Notes under the pieces: generated by a model | The model's database searches: none | What the model was told of the DNA's origin: nothing | Seen by the model: only the letters and a program-made list of their open reading frames with translations | Assembly (NCBI RefSeq): GCF_000152905.1 | Contig: NZ_CH672416.1 | Span: forward strand, 31,398-95,397 | DNA length: 64,000 nucleotides | Source: Nitrobacter sp. Nb-311A | GTDB taxonomy: Bacteria; Pseudomonadota; Alphaproteobacteria; Rhizobiales; Xanthobacteraceae | Direction: 5' to 3' | Shown here: positions 44,212 through 52,871 of the stretch, piece after piece | Position numbering within the stretch: the stretch's first letter is position 1 | How the letters are laid out: each line of letters opens with the position of its first letter | Program-made: the position numbers and the translations under genes

Positions 44212-45008
44212 CGGCGGTGTGCTCCCATGGCCAACGACAGCGCCGCCGACACCTTACGGCAATACGCCGCATACTCCGCCGAGGTTCTGAAATTCTCATC
44301 CCGTGGCTCGATCGTGTCGATGCAGTACTCGGCGCTGATGCGGCCGGGACGCGGCGTCATCACCACGACGCGGCGCGAGAGATAGACCGACTCGAACACC
44401 GAGTGCGTGACGAAGATGACGGTCTTGCGCAGGCCGCGCCACAGCGCGAGCAAATCGTTGTTGAGACGGAATCGGGTGATCTCGTCAAGCGCCGCAAACG
44501 GCTCGTCCATCAGAAGGACATCCGGGTCGGTAACGAGTGCGCGGGCGAGCGATGCCCGCATCTTCATTCCACCGGACAGTTCGCGCGGATAGGCGGCTGC
44601 GAACTCTGCAAGCCCCACCTGCGCCAGCGCAACCTCGACCTGATCTCCGATGTCAGCGCGGCGCTGGCGCGAAAGCTTCAGCGGCAGCGCCACGTTGTCG
44701 CGCACGGTTGCCCATGGCATCAGCGTTGGCTCTTGAAACACGAAGCCGATGGAGCGCCCGCCGCCGGCAAGCAGAACCCTGCCGGCCGTCGGCTCGCTCA
44801 ATCCGGCAATGATCCGCAACGCAGTCGACTTCCCGCACCCGGACGGCCCAAGCAGCGACACGAACTCGCCCTTGCGTACAGTGAAATCGACAGGGCCCAG
44901 CGCCGCGACGCCACGGTCATAGCGTTTTGTAACGCCTTCCAGCCTCACGGCGTCTCCAGCGCACGAGCCCGCGCCAGCCGTGGAGAACGCTGTTGCGTGC
45001 TCAGTCAT
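44208..45008 (-). CDS. ABC transporter ATPase (NitT/TauT/ThiZ type)
   Basis: ATPase of 266 residues: GPSGCGKSTALRIIAGL (Walker A), GFVFQEPTLMPWATVRDNV, ELSGGMKMRASLARAL (signature), LLMDEPFAALDE (Walker B), FVTHSVFESVYL (switch His). QEPTLMPW is typical of SsuB/TauB/ThiZ proteins. It energises the importer with the adjacent permease and binding protein. Confidence 0.9.
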   Translation of the reverse strand: MTEHATAFSTAGAGSCAGDAVRLEGVTKRYDRGVAALGPVDFTVRKGEFVSLLGPSGCGKSTALRIIAGLSEPTAGRVLLAGGGRSIGFVFQEPTLMPWATVRDNVALPLKLSRQRRADIGDQVEVALAQVGLAEFAAAYPRELSGGMKMRASLARALVTDPDVLLMDEPFAALDEITRFRLNNDLLALWRGLRKTVIFVTHSVFESVYLSRRVVVMTPRPGRISAEYCIDTIEPRDENFRTSAEYAAYCRKVSAALSLAMGAHRR

Positions 45009-45020
45009 TGGCCGCGGGTT

Positions 45021-46043
45021 CTATTTCTTGGGACGCAAATCGAGACCCACGCCCTTGTTGACGAATTGCAGCGTATAGGCCTTGCGATAATCAACGTCCC
45101 GGCGCACCACGCCGGCCCGCACCATCATGTCGAAGAATCTCGCATAGCGCGCATCGTTCATGGCGCCGATGCCATCGCGCAAGGAGTCGCCGGAATCGAC
45201 GATGCCATGCTCCTTCATCTTCGCCACCGAATAGGCCAAAAGGTCGTCGGTCATTTCAGGATTGAGCTTCTTGATCATGGCGTTGCCGGCCGTGTTGTCG
45301 CCGTAGAGGTAGGTATACCAACCGATGATCGAGGCGTCGACGAAACGCTGCACCAAATCCTGCTTGTTCTCGACCAGATCGCGGCGGGTTTCGATCAGGG
45401 TCGAGTACGGATTGAATCCGGCGTCGGCGAGCAGGATCACGGTCGGCTTGAAGCCGGCCCGCTTCTCCACGGCGAATGGCTCCGAGGTGACGTAACCCTG
45501 CATCGCGCTTTTCTTGTCGGCGAGAAACGGCTGAGCGTTGAAGGTGTAAGGTTTGACCTTCTCGGCGCTGAATCCATACTCGGACTTGAGCCACTGGAAG
45601 TAGCTTGCGATGCCTTCCTTGGAAATGAACAGATTAAGCGGCTTCAGGTCCTCGACTTTCGTCACCTTCGTTTCCGGGTGGGCAAGAAAAACCTGCGGGT
45701 CCTTCTGGAACATCGCGGCCACCGCGACGACAGGCACGTTATTGGCGACCGCATCGAAGGACTGAAGGGTGTTCGCGGTCATGAAGAAGTCGAGCTTGCC
45801 GGCAATCAGCAGAACCCGGTTGTTCACATTGGGACCACCCGGAACAATAGTCACGTCCAGACCAAACTTTCTGTAGGTACCGTCGGCCAGGGCTTGAAAA
45901 AAGCCGCCGTGTTCGCCCTCGGCGACCCAGTTCGTGCCGAAGGAAACCTTGTCCAGCGCCGTTTCAGCCGAAGCTGATGGTGCGATGCCAAGCGCAAGCA
46001 CGATTGCGGCAGTTAACCTTCGCAGCGAAACGGCAAGGTTCAT
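45021..46043 (-). CDS. ABC transporter substrate-binding protein, NMT1/THI5-like
   Basis: Periplasmic protein of 340 residues with signal peptide (MNLAVSLRRLTAAIVLALGI to ASA). FGTNWVAEGEHGGFFQALAD, GTYRKFGLDVTIVPGGPNVN and DFFMTANTLQSFDAV match the NMT1/THI5 fold of pyrimidine-precursor and NitT/TauT-type binders. A thiamine-pyrimidine, riboflavin-like or other N-heterocycle ligand is possible; the sequence alone does not decide. Confidence 0.85.
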   Translation of the reverse strand: MNLAVSLRRLTAAIVLALGIAPSASAETALDKVSFGTNWVAEGEHGGFFQALADGTYRKFGLDVTIVPGGPNVNNRVLLIAGKLDFFMTANTLQSFDAVANNVPVVAVAAMFQKDPQVFLAHPETKVTKVEDLKPLNLFISKEGIASYFQWLKSEYGFSAEKVKPYTFNAQPFLADKKSAMQGYVTSEPFAVEKRAGFKPTVILLADAGFNPYSTLIETRRDLVENKQDLVQRFVDASIIGWYTYLYGDNTAGNAMIKKLNPEMTDDLLAYSVAKMKEHGIVDSGDSLRDGIGAMNDARYARFFDMMVRAGVVRRDVDYRKAYTLQFVNKGVGLDLRPKK

Positions 46044-46154
46044 CCTTCGGCTCCTCGATCGTTCTGGCCCATGACAGGACCTGGCATGGCGGGAATCGAC
46101 CGTACCGGCGCGCCTGCTGGTTTCGTCCGGCGGCCTCGATCGGACACTCAGCTT

Positions 46155-46256
46155 AGAGCCTTTCCGTTTCCGAAGAAACAGAAGCTGGCTTCATGGTTTT
46201 GATTCTGAACGCGCGTTTTCACGCAAACCGGTGTCCACGTTGCTCGAAACGCTATA
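46155..46256 (+). repeat. Dispersed intergenic repeat, module B (diverged)
   Basis: TAGAGCCTTTCCGTTTCCGA, then GGTTTTGATTCTGAACGCG, CGTTTTCACGCAAACCGGTG and CCACGTTGCTCGAAACGCTA. It lies in the divergent promoter region of the binding protein and the hydrolase. Confidence 0.7.
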
Positions 46257-46290
46257 ATCTGCGTTTCCGTTCAATAAAACGCTGCGCGAG

Positions 46291-47109
46291 ATGATCCGAA
46301 CGCCCCCTTTTGACTGGTTGACCATGCACTGGCCCGGCGTTGCAGCAGAGAACGCGGCAAACTGGATCGCGGTGTTGCCACTCGCCGCAACCGAGCAGCA
46401 CGGGCCGCATCTGCCGCTCACGACCGACGTGCTGATCGCGGAGGCCTACATTGCAAAGGTCCGCGAGTTGCTGCCGCAGGATATTCCCGCGACCTTTCTG
46501 CCAGTGCAGCCCGTCGGCATTTCCACCGAGCACATGGATTTTCCGGGCACCCGGACGCTGACCAACGAGGCGGCGCTCAGGGCCTGGACTGCGCTTGGTG
46601 AGGAGGTCGCGCGGCGCGGTATCAAAAAGATCGTGATGGTGTCCAGCCACGGCGGTAACAGCGCGGCGATGTCGATGGTGGCGCAGGACCTGCGGGCTCG
46701 GCATCGAATGCTCGCGGTCTCCACGGCGTGGTCACGATTCGGCGTGCCCGACGGCCTGTTCGATGCGCAGGAGTTGCGCCATGGCATTCACGGCGGCGCC
46801 GTCGAAACGTCCATCATGCTGGCCCGCTACCCGGATCAGGTCCGCAGCGACTGCATCGCCGATTTCAGCCCTGCGAGCATTGCAATCGAGAAAACCTATC
46901 GCTGGCTCGGCACACGACGGCCCGCGCCTTTCGCATGGCAGGCTCAGGACCTTCATCCCAGCGGCGCCGTCGGCGACGCCACCCTGGCTTCAGCCGAGAA
47001 AGGCGAGCGGCTGCTCGCGCATGGCGCCCGCGCGTTTTGCGAATTGCTGGCGGACATCATGAAGTTCGACCCGGCGGTGCTGACGGACGGGCCACGCGAT
47101 CACGCCTGA
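46291..47109 (+). CDS. Creatininase family amidohydrolase
   Basis: Metal-dependent hydrolase of 272 residues. LPLAATEQHGPHLPLTTDVL has the Glu-x-His-Gly ligands, VSSHGGNSAAM the second metal site, and IHGGAVETSIML the last ligands, as in creatininase, MftE and the FAPy deformylase ArfB. Divergent from an ABC importer for a possible pyrimidine-like ligand, it might hydrolyse the imported compound. Confidence 0.88.
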   Translation: MIRTPPFDWLTMHWPGVAAENAANWIAVLPLAATEQHGPHLPLTTDVLIAEAYIAKVRELLPQDIPATFLPVQPVGISTEHMDFPGTRTLTNEAALRAWTALGEEVARRGIKKIVMVSSHGGNSAAMSMVAQDLRARHRMLAVSTAWSRFGVPDGLFDAQELRHGIHGGAVETSIMLARYPDQVRSDCIADFSPASIAIEKTYRWLGTRRPAPFAWQAQDLHPSGAVGDATLASAEKGERLLAHGARAFCELLADIMKFDPAVLTDGPRDHA

Positions 47110-47198
47110 CACCATTCGCGTTGGGTACGCGATCGCCGTCGTCATGTCGGTGTCATCGCGCGATGGGATGAACGTTCTATTCTCCCCAATACCCAACA

Positions 47199-47217
47199 AT
47201 TGCAAATGAGTTGCAAT
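47199..47217. promoter_or_regulatory. Palindrome ATTGCAA-N5-TTGCAAT next to the IS5 element
   Basis: ATTGCAAATGAGTTGCAAT is a perfect 7-base-arm palindrome resembling Fur-type operator sites. The IS5 element begins 25 bases downstream, so whatever gene it controlled on the right is now separated from it. Confidence 0.5.
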
Positions 47218-47241
47218 GATATGAACCAAGAAGATGCCTAG

Positions 47242-48517
47242 CAGGCTGTTGAAGAAGTGTCCCGTCTGGCTTTCGGGATGGCTTAATCGCCGTTGTGATG
47301 AGATTTGGATTGAGCTGTCGAGCAGTTTGGCGTGGCCGTGGGACGGGGGGTCATGCTGGCACCGCCATGAGCTTCGGCAGTCGCACCAGATTGTAAGCGG
47401 CGGCTGCGAAGGTGAAGGCCCATTCGACGCGGTCGCGGCCGCGGAAGCGGGTCTTGTCCTGGCGGGCGACCGTCTTGATCCAGCCGAAGGCTTCCTCAAT
47501 GCGCTTGCGGATACGCTGGCTGACGGCATAGCCGCTGTGCCGCGTCGTGCGTCCGTCGATCGCCGAGCTTCGGCCTCTCGTGTTCTGCGCCACGTGCGGC
47601 GTCACCTTCATCGCGCGCAACTCATTGACGAAGTCCTCCGTGTCATAGGCCTTATCAGCGCCAAGTGTGATGGCCAGGGGCCGGTCGGCGCGAGGTTCGA
47701 TCATGTGCAACGCCGCCACCCGCTCGGCATGTCCGTCGGCCAGCGTCAGGCAGGCGTCGACCAACAGGCCGTGGCGGTTCTCCATCAGCCCATGACCCAT
47801 GAAGCATAGCTTCGCCTCCTTGCCCTTGCCCTTCTTGTAGAGCCTTGCGTCCGGATCGGTGGTCGAGGCATGCGTGTCGTTAGTCCGCTTCTGGCCGTGG
47901 AAGTCGGCTTCGGCATTGCGCCCGACGCCGCCGGCCGGCGGCTCGCCAGAGCCGTCCTTCGGTTTGACGCTCTTCATCGAAGCCCAGGCCTCGATCAGCG
48001 TGCCGTCGACCGAGAAGTGATCTGTCGACAGCAGCTTCTTCACCTTGGGCTGGGCCAGCACCGCACTCAGGAATTTGGCCGCGATGTCGCCCTCAAGCAG
48101 CCGCTCGCGATTCTTCGAGAACACCGAATGGTCCCAGGCTGGATCGTCGACGCCGATGCCCACGAACCAGCGGAACAGAAGGTCGTATTCCAGCCGCTCC
48201 ATAAGCAACCGCTCCGAGCGGATCGAGTAGAACGCCTGCAAGAGCATCGCCCTGAGCAACTTCTCGGGTGGGATCGACGGCCGCCCGAGTGGCGAGTACA
48301 GCGCCGCGAACTCCCGCTCCAAAGCGACAAGCCCTTCGTTCACCGTGACCCGGATGGCGCGAAGCGGGTGGTCGCGTCGAACCCGCGCCTCCAGATCAAC
48401 GTAGCTGAACAGCTCGCCAGTCAGATTGTCACCACCGCGCACTCATCATCTCCAAATCGCTTCGGAGCAATAAATCATGCTCACAGCTCGGCCGCGACTG
48501 GCTTTTTCAACAGCCTG
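47242..48517 (-). mobile_element. Complete IS5-family insertion sequence
   Basis: The ends CAGGCTGTTGAAGAAG (47242) and CTTTTTCAACAGCCTG (ending 48517) are inverted repeats. CTAG flanks both sides (47238-47241 and 48518-48521), the 4-bp duplication of IS5-type elements. The length is 1276 bp. The target is the edge of a module B repeat. Confidence 0.92.
47351..48442 (-). CDS. IS5-family transposase
   Basis: Transposase of 363 residues from a GTG start. LGRPSIPPEKLLRAMLLQAF, STDHFSVDGTLIEAWASMKS (first Asp), LGADKAYDTEDFVNELRA (second Asp) and RKRIEEAFGWIKTVARQDK (Glu) are in the expected order. No stop or frameshift is seen, so it may be active. Confidence 0.92.
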   Translation of the reverse strand: MRGGDNLTGELFSYVDLEARVRRDHPLRAIRVTVNEGLVALEREFAALYSPLGRPSIPPEKLLRAMLLQAFYSIRSERLLMERLEYDLLFRWFVGIGVDDPAWDHSVFSKNRERLLEGDIAAKFLSAVLAQPKVKKLLSTDHFSVDGTLIEAWASMKSVKPKDGSGEPPAGGVGRNAEADFHGQKRTNDTHASTTDPDARLYKKGKGKEAKLCFMGHGLMENRHGLLVDACLTLADGHAERVAALHMIEPRADRPLAITLGADKAYDTEDFVNELRAMKVTPHVAQNTRGRSSAIDGRTTRHSGYAVSQRIRKRIEEAFGWIKTVARQDKTRFRGRDRVEWAFTFAAAAYNLVRLPKLMAVPA

Positions 48518-48518
48518 C

Positions 48519-48612
48519 TAGAGCCTTTCCGCTTCTGATTGAATCAAAAGCAGAGCGCTCGTCTAAGGTTTTGATTTGACGCGTTTCCTCACGCGAACCG
48601 GCGCCACCTCAG
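48519..48612 (+). repeat. Dispersed intergenic repeat, module B, target of IS5
   Basis: TAGAGCCTTTCCGCTTCTGA, TTGAATCAAAAGCAGAGCGC, then TTTTGATTTGACGCGTTTCC and TCACGCGAACCGGCGCC. Its first bases form part of the CTAG duplication of the IS5 element. Confidence 0.75.
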
Positions 48613-48696
48613 GTCGAAGGCATTGCGTGACGCGTTTCGATCGAATAGGCGACAACGACAAATACGGGGCGTTACCCGTTTTAACCAGGCGGTCCG

Positions 48697-50703
48697 ATGA
48701 CAACGATCCGGGCATTCCGATTGCGACGCGGGAGGCAAATCGTCCTGACCGGTTTGGTGCTGGTCGCGCTGGCCGGTTCGGCCGCCGCCGCGGATATCGG
48801 CGCCTCAATCCCCACCAAAGCCGTGCCCCATCCAATAATCCAGTGGACCGGTCTTTATTTGGGGGCCCATGCCGGGTTCGGCGGCGGCCGATCGACGGCC
48901 ACACTGGCGGACCCTGCACCGATCACCACCGGCAACGATTTCGGCGGGCTGATCAGCGGTGTTCAGGCGGGCTACAACCTCCAGCTCCCCTCGGGGCTTT
49001 TGCTCGGCGTCGAAACCGACATCTCATTTCCGAGCTACATCGAATCCAATTCGTTCGTCTCGAAGCTTGCGACAGCGCGCTCCGACGTCACGCACCAGTG
49101 GGACTTCATCGGATCGGCCCGCGGCCGGATCGGCTACGCCACGGGTCCATGGCTCACCTATGCCACCGGCGGCCTAGCGATTGCGGGTGAGCGTTACCTG
49201 AACGATCCGCCATCGGGCGATCGGGAGAAAACATTGGGCTCCCGACTTGGCTGGGTCGCCGGAGCAGGGCTTGAATACGCCTTCGCGCCGCACTGGAGCG
49301 CGCGGCTTGAATATCTCTATTACCAGTTCGACAAAACGAACGTTCAGTTTCCATCAGCCGCGCAATATACCGCAACAATGGATTTTCAGTCGATCCGCGT
49401 CGGCCTTAACCGCAAGCTCTTCCCGAACGCAGCCAGCGTCAACCTTTCGGCGGCCTCGCTCACCGATCCCGAATCGGATCGCTGGGAAGTTCACGGCCAG
49501 ACCACCTATATCGGCCAGGGTTACCCATCCTTCGGCGCTCCCTATAGCGGCGCCAACAGTTTGAGCCCGGCCGCGCAATACAAGGCGACCTGGAGCAACA
49601 GCCTGTTTCTGAACGCGCGGCTATGGGACGGCGGCGAGGTCTATTATAACCCCGAGTTGCTTCAGGGATTTGGCTTCAACGACACCGTGGGCATAGCGGG
49701 TTTTACAAACGGCGAGGCGCAAAGGTCCAACTTTCCTTATCCGCACTACAACACCACTCGGCTGTTCGCACGCCAGACCTTTGGCCTCGGTGGCGAGCAG
49801 GAAGAACTGGCCAACGGACCAACCCAGTTGTCGGACAAGGCCGATATCTCCCGGCTGACGCTGCAAGCCGGCAAGTTCGCCGTCCTCGACGTGTTCGACG
49901 GCAACGACTTCGCCAAGGACACCCGCAAGGATTTCATGAATTGGGCGCTGTGGGCGCCGGGCGCCTTCGACTATTCCGCGGACAAAGTTGGCCTCAGCTA
50001 CGGCGTCACCGCCGAGCTCAATCAGAAACGATGGGCGTTGCGCGGCGGCTATTTTCTGATGGTTTCCGAATCGAATTCCAACAGCTTCGATGGCCGCCTG
50101 TTTGAGCGCGGCGAGTACCTGCTGGAACTGGAGACGCGCTATTCGCTGCTGGGCCGGCCTGGCAAGCTCCGCTCCATCGGCTGGCTCAACAGCGCTTACA
50201 TGGGCAGCTATCGCGACACGCTGAATAACCCCGCTTTCAATCTCGACATCGCGCTGACCCGGGCCGGGCGCATCAAGTACGGGTACGTCTTTAGCGTCGA
50301 ACAGGTCGTCACCGACGACGTCGGGTTATTCGGACGCTGGAGCTGGAATGACGGCAGGACTGAAATCATGGCATTCACCGATATCGACGCCAGCCTTGCG
50401 GTCGGGACCTCGATCAAGGGAACGCGCTGGGGCCGGCCGGACGATGTGATCGGTATCGGCGGTGCGATCAACGCCCTGTCACAGGATCATCGCGACTTCA
50501 TCGCGGCCGGAGGTCTTGGCATTCTCATCGGCGACGGCCAACTCAACTACCGCCGCGAACGCGTGATGGAGGCGTATTATGCCTTTGCGCTGAACAAGTG
50601 GTTCACGCTGACCGCAGACTACCAGCTTGTTACGAACCCCGCCTACAACGCCGACCGCGGCCCGGTTCACGTATTTTCCGGGCGGCTGCACGGCGAGTTC
50701 TGA
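48697..50703 (+). CDS. Outer-membrane double-barrel protein: Omp25-like domain plus OprB-like porin
   Basis: Protein of 668 residues with signal peptide (ending AGSAAAAD). Residues 40-245 (WTGLYLGAHAGFGGG, GLISGVQAGYNLQL, GSARGRIGYA, HWSARLEYLYYQFD, IRVGLNRKLF) are an eight-stranded Omp25/31-type barrel. Residues 260-668 (WEVHGQTTYIGQGYPSFGAP, LWDGGEVYYNPELLQGFG, LTLQAGKFAVLDVFDGNDFA, NWALWAPGAFDYSAD, FGRWSWNDGRTE, RRERVMEAYYAF) are an OprB carbohydrate-selective porin. No gap or frameshift separates the two. Each domain is well known; as a single chain it may pair an anchor barrel with a sugar channel. Confidence 0.9.
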   Translation: MTTIRAFRLRRGRQIVLTGLVLVALAGSAAAADIGASIPTKAVPHPIIQWTGLYLGAHAGFGGGRSTATLADPAPITTGNDFGGLISGVQAGYNLQLPSGLLLGVETDISFPSYIESNSFVSKLATARSDVTHQWDFIGSARGRIGYATGPWLTYATGGLAIAGERYLNDPPSGDREKTLGSRLGWVAGAGLEYAFAPHWSARLEYLYYQFDKTNVQFPSAAQYTATMDFQSIRVGLNRKLFPNAASVNLSAASLTDPESDRWEVHGQTTYIGQGYPSFGAPYSGANSLSPAAQYKATWSNSLFLNARLWDGGEVYYNPELLQGFGFNDTVGIAGFTNGEAQRSNFPYPHYNTTRLFARQTFGLGGEQEELANGPTQLSDKADISRLTLQAGKFAVLDVFDGNDFAKDTRKDFMNWALWAPGAFDYSADKVGLSYGVTAELNQKRWALRGGYFLMVSESNSNSFDGRLFERGEYLLELETRYSLLGRPGKLRSIGWLNSAYMGSYRDTLNNPAFNLDIALTRAGRIKYGYVFSVEQVVTDDVGLFGRWSWNDGRTEIMAFTDIDASLAVGTSIKGTRWGRPDDVIGIGGAINALSQDHRDFIAAGGLGILIGDGQLNYRRERVMEAYYAFALNKWFTLTADYQLVTNPAYNADRGPVHVFSGRLHGEF

Positions 50704-50810
50704 AAATAGCCTCGTCCGGATGGGTTATCCCGGTCGGGTGGGTTATCAAGTCTGACAGTTCGGCGCTACGACGCTCGAGCGCGAACGAAGCCGCCCGCCG
50801 AGTATTCATC

Positions 50811-52094
50811 TTACGATCGTTGCTCCAATCCCTCCCGAAGCCTTGTTTCCGGCATGAGGATCCAGACCACCAGCAGGCCCGACAATGCGACGGCGGCCAA
50901 TCCCATGAACGCGACGCCATGCCCGAAATGATCGCTCACATGACCGGCGACCATGTTGCTAAGCGAGGCGCCTATTCCGACGGCCGTGCCGATGACGCCT
51001 TGCGCAAGGTTGAAATGACCGGAGCCGAAGGTGACGTCGGCGACAATGAGCGGGATCATGACGCCGAAGACCGCAGCCGTGATGCCATCCAGCACCTGCA
51101 CGGCGACCAACAGGACCGGATCGTGGACCATCGCAAATAACGCTCCCCGAATAGCCAGCGCGGCGAACGCGATCATGAGCAGCGGACGGCGCCCCCATAC
51201 CTGCGCCTTGCGGCCGACGGTAGGCGCCACCAGGGCGACGATCGCCTGCGGGACGATGATGCAGAACGCGATCAGCGCCGGCGCGCCCTGGCTCGAACGT
51301 TGGGTCACGATGCCCGCCATCAACGGCAGCATGGCCGCATTGGCGAGCTGGAGCAGGAAAACCGTACAGGCGAAGATAACCAGCGGCCGCTGATGCAGAA
51401 GATGGGCGATGCTGGTCGCATCCAGATCCGGCTCCGCGCACGCCGTCGCCCCGTGAGCCTGTTCGGGATCGATTTCCCGGTGACGGATGCGGGCAAGCGA
51501 AAGCAGCGTCGCGATTACGAACACAAAACTCACCACGAACACGGCGCGGCTCGACAGCAGGTATCCGATAACACCCATCACTCCCGCCGCCACGCCATTG
51601 CCAAGCGATGCAAAGCGCGCATTGCGTCCGAGTCTCTCGCCGATCGCTTTCGGTCCCACAAGACCGAGGCTGATAGCGGCGATCACAGGCCCGAGCACGC
51701 AACTCGCCGCGGCATGCAGGATCGCCGCCAGTGCGATGACCGGAAAGATCGGCCACGCCGCATAGGCAAGCGCGCTGACGCCGATCGTGGCGACAGCGAG
51801 CCCCGCGACCAGACGCTCCGAGCGCGCCGCATCGACGACGGCGCCGCCTGGCATCTGACCTATCAACCCAATGATCCCGCCGATCGACAGGATCAGCCCG
51901 ATCTCGGATTGTGTCCACTTCTGCGTGGTGAGATAGACCGCGACGAAGGGGCCAAATCCAGTCTGCACATCGGCAAGGAAGAAAATGAACCAGTCGAGAC
52001 CGCGCTGACTTTGCGCCGACGGCCGGCGGTCCGGCGGCGGATTCGCGTCCCCTGTCCCCGCCCGTCGCGGGCGTGCGCTCTTCAGATCGGACAA
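50811..52094 (-). CDS. Major facilitator superfamily transporter
   Basis: Membrane transporter of 427 residues with 12 helices. WFIFFLADVQTGFGPFVAVYL, GLIGQMPGGAVVDAARSERL (the motif between helices 2 and 3) and VGRKAQVWGRRPLLMIAFAA are visible. It resembles an MFS subgroup common in Bradyrhizobiaceae; the substrate is unknown. It lies between the porin and the PRC-barrel gene. Confidence 0.87.
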   Translation of the reverse strand: MSDLKSARPRRAGTGDANPPPDRRPSAQSQRGLDWFIFFLADVQTGFGPFVAVYLTTQKWTQSEIGLILSIGGIIGLIGQMPGGAVVDAARSERLVAGLAVATIGVSALAYAAWPIFPVIALAAILHAAASCVLGPVIAAISLGLVGPKAIGERLGRNARFASLGNGVAAGVMGVIGYLLSSRAVFVVSFVFVIATLLSLARIRHREIDPEQAHGATACAEPDLDATSIAHLLHQRPLVIFACTVFLLQLANAAMLPLMAGIVTQRSSQGAPALIAFCIIVPQAIVALVAPTVGRKAQVWGRRPLLMIAFAALAIRGALFAMVHDPVLLVAVQVLDGITAAVFGVMIPLIVADVTFGSGHFNLAQGVIGTAVGIGASLSNMVAGHVSDHFGHGVAFMGLAAVALSGLLVVWILMPETRLREGLEQRS

Positions 52095-52134
52095 TCGTCG
52101 GGTCCCATCGCGCAGATCGGATACCTTCCCTCAA

Positions 52135-52641
52135 TCAAGGGCCGAAGTTGAGCGGCTGCAGGGTTCCTGACGCGCCCAGCACCACGACGGGCGCACCTTC
52201 CTTATATTCCGGCGCCGCCTTCACCTGATCCTGCGTGAGTGCAAGACTGATGCTGTCGGTCGCACCCTTCACCCCGCTAAAGCGGAGCGCATTCCAATCG
52301 ACCACGATTTTCCTGCTGCCGACTCCGAGGAAGCCGCCAAAATCAATCACGGCGGCGCGAACCGCACCCGCCCGATCTACGATCACCTCAACGACTCGTC
52401 CCATGTTCTGGCCGCTAGCGCTCCGCACGTCGCGTCCCAGCACGCCATGCGCATCGGCGGGATCGATCACGGTGATCGAGGGCGGAGCTGTCGTCTCGCC
52501 CGACGGTTTTGCAGCCGCCGGCGGGTTGGCGGGAGCCGGATCAGCCTCCTGCCGTCCCGCGTCCTCGGCCATCACATGCATGGCGGTGAAAACCAGGACA
52601 GCCAACGGGAGAATAGCGCTCGTGGAGCCTTTTCGAGACAT
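52135..52641 (-). CDS. Exported PRC-barrel domain protein
   Basis: Protein of 168 residues with signal peptide (STSAILPLAVLVFTAMHVMA), a Pro/Ala-rich linker and one PRC-barrel (DAHGVLGRDVRSASGQNMGR, VVEVIVDRAGAVRAAVIDFG, GSRKIVVDWNALRF). Such periplasmic proteins are common in Rhizobiales and have no firm function. It precedes the MFS gene by 40 bases on the same strand. Confidence 0.85.
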   Translation of the reverse strand: MSRKGSTSAILPLAVLVFTAMHVMAEDAGRQEADPAPANPPAAAKPSGETTAPPSITVIDPADAHGVLGRDVRSASGQNMGRVVEVIVDRAGAVRAAVIDFGGFLGVGSRKIVVDWNALRFSGVKGATDSISLALTQDQVKAAPEYKEGAPVVVLGASGTLQPLNFGP

Positions 52642-52742
52642 GAATCCTCGCTGCCTAAATGAACCACGCTGCGCGAATCGCCGTCAGCGTGGTCGTTCCG
52701 AAGTTCACTGCTACAAGGACATGCGAACGCGGACGCGAAACA

Positions 52743-52871
52743 CGAGAGCATTTTCGAGCGAAGCATGTCCTCGGGCTTGACCGGAGGATGAACACCGGTT
52801 CGCGTGACGAAAACGTCAATTCAAAATCCGAGAGCCCCGCTTTTGATTCAATCAGAAGCGGAAGGTCTCTA
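52743..52871 (-). repeat. Dispersed intergenic repeat, module B (reverse)
   Basis: AGAGCATTTTCGAGCGAAGC, ACACCGGTTCGCGTGACGAA, AACGTCAATTCAAAATCCGA, then GCTTTTGATTCAATCAGAAG. It lies between two genes on the minus strand and overlaps the last bases of the glucosidase gene. Confidence 0.7.

Noticed and set aside
44136-45977. Long plus-strand open frame of over 600 codons
   Set aside because: It lies opposite two well-conserved ABC transporter genes and has the His/Arg/Asp-rich composition of an antisense shadow in high-GC DNA.
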